From positions 1 to 41,009 of the forward strand of contig JAQGJX010000163.1 of the NCBI GenBank assembly GCA_028290405.1: a stretch of 41,009 nucleotides of DNA. Direction: 5' to 3'. This document shows positions 40,758 through 41,009 of this stretch, one piece after another (positions within the stretch are counted from its first letter, which is position 1; the number at the start of each line of letters is the position of its first letter). Below the pieces are notes generated by a model that worked only from the letters and a program-made list of their open reading frames with translations, did no database searches and was not told the DNA's origin. The stretch is from Hyphomicrobiales bacterium (GTDB lineage: Bacteria > Pseudomonadota > Alphaproteobacteria > Rhizobiales > Beijerinckiaceae). A program made the position numbers and the translations under genes.

Positions 40758-41009
40758 ATGGACGTGTTGATGCCGCAACTGGGCGAGACCGTGAAGGAAG
40801 GCAAGATTTCCGCATGGTTCAAGAGCGCAGGCGACGCCATCGAGGCCGGAGACAACCTGTTTGAAATCGAGACCGACAAGGTCTCCATGGAAGTGCAGGC
40901 GACTGAAAGCGGTCCGCTGACGGAAATCCGCGTGCCCGTGGGAGCCGTGGCGCCAGTTGGCGCCATCGTGGCGGTGATCGGCACGGGCAGCGGACGCGTG
41001 GACGCGGCG
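40758..41009 (+). CDS. Dihydrolipoamide acyltransferase E2, N-terminal lipoyl domain (truncated by window edge)
   Basis: The first 84 codons are present and the frame is open to the edge. MDVLMPQLGETVKEGKISAWFKSAGDAIEAGDNLFEIETDKVSMEV is a lipoyl domain; Lys 41 in ETDKVS carries lipoate. The catalytic domain and probably an E3 gene lie beyond the window. The ETDKVSMEV wording fits AcoC- and SucB-like as well as pyruvate-type E2 proteins. It receives the acyl group from the adjacent E1. Confidence 0.9.
   Translation, partial: MDVLMPQLGETVKEGKISAWFKSAGDAIEAGDNLFEIETDKVSMEVQATESGPLTEIRVPVGAVAPVGAIVAVIGTGSGRVDAA

Noticed and set aside
1-41009. CRISPR arrays, tRNA genes, rRNA genes, insertion sequences and phage genes
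   Set aside because: No regularly spaced direct repeats, cloverleaf-type sequence, transposase or integrase motif, or phage structural gene was recognised by eye on either strand. A tRNA scan would be needed to exclude tRNAs firmly.

Overview
The window is high-GC DNA, almost fully coding, with many 4-base ATGA/GTGA overlaps inside operons. Gene content and gene style (UbiX, FolD, a TIGR02444-type protein, many solute-binding-protein transporters, sigma54-type promoters, short palindromic intergenic repeats) suggest an alphaproteobacterium, probably of the order Hyphomicrobiales (Rhizobiales). This placement is inferred from style and gene families, not from a marker gene. No rRNA, tRNA, insertion sequence, prophage gene or CRISPR array was seen.

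Region 1 (3-7448, minus strand) holds the end of a polyamine/opine-type ABC importer (ATPase and two permeases), folD, an aldose-1-epimerase-like protein, ubiX, a TIGR02444-type protein and a long coiled-coil protein. A DUF1003 membrane protein (7603-8193, plus) follows, converging on a GMC oxidoreductase that lies downstream of a Bug/TctC-type binding protein (8190-10901, minus).

Region 2 (11117-23425) looks like a nitrogen and purine scavenging block. A BMP/NupOPQ-type ABC importer on the plus strand meets, tail to tail at a strong hairpin, a minus-strand series: a Liv-type (HAAT) ABC transporter, a second amidohydrolase and a likely 8-oxoguanine deaminase. A full-consensus sigma54 core lies before the BMP binding protein, a near match before the amidohydrolases, and a weaker one before the BMP-type ATPase. 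Two 87-base copies of a two-hairpin repeat lie either side of the Liv transporter genes.

Region 3 (23754-29251, plus) holds an OpuC/EgtUV-type ABC system with a permease fused to its binding domain. It is followed by a TRAP transporter (DctPQM) whose binding protein resembles the 2-oxoacid type TakP and which has a full-consensus sigma54 promoter core.

Region 4 (29422 to the right edge) is the most distinctive part. A LacI-family repressor gene (34683-35744, minus) sits between two plus-strand operons. Operon A encodes a carboxymuconolactone-decarboxylase-like protein, a NitT/TauT-type ABC importer and an alpha/beta hydrolase resembling 2,6-dihydroxypseudooxynicotine hydrolase. Operon B encodes an M24-family protein with an altered metal site, E1 alpha and E1 beta of a 2-oxoacid dehydrogenase, a succinate-semialdehyde-dehydrogenase-like enzyme and the start of a lipoyl E2. 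Each operon begins with the same promoter layout: TTGACA, 17 bases, a -10 box, then a TGCAAwCGATTGCA palindrome over the expected start point. This predicts one compact catabolic regulon in which a small organic compound is imported, cut, oxidatively decarboxylated and oxidised. Its substrate is unknown.

The window encodes seven separate transport systems or parts of them (polyamine-type ABC, Bug, BMP-ABC, Liv-ABC, OpuC/EgtUV-ABC, TRAP, NitT-ABC), as expected of a metabolically versatile soil or water heterotroph.
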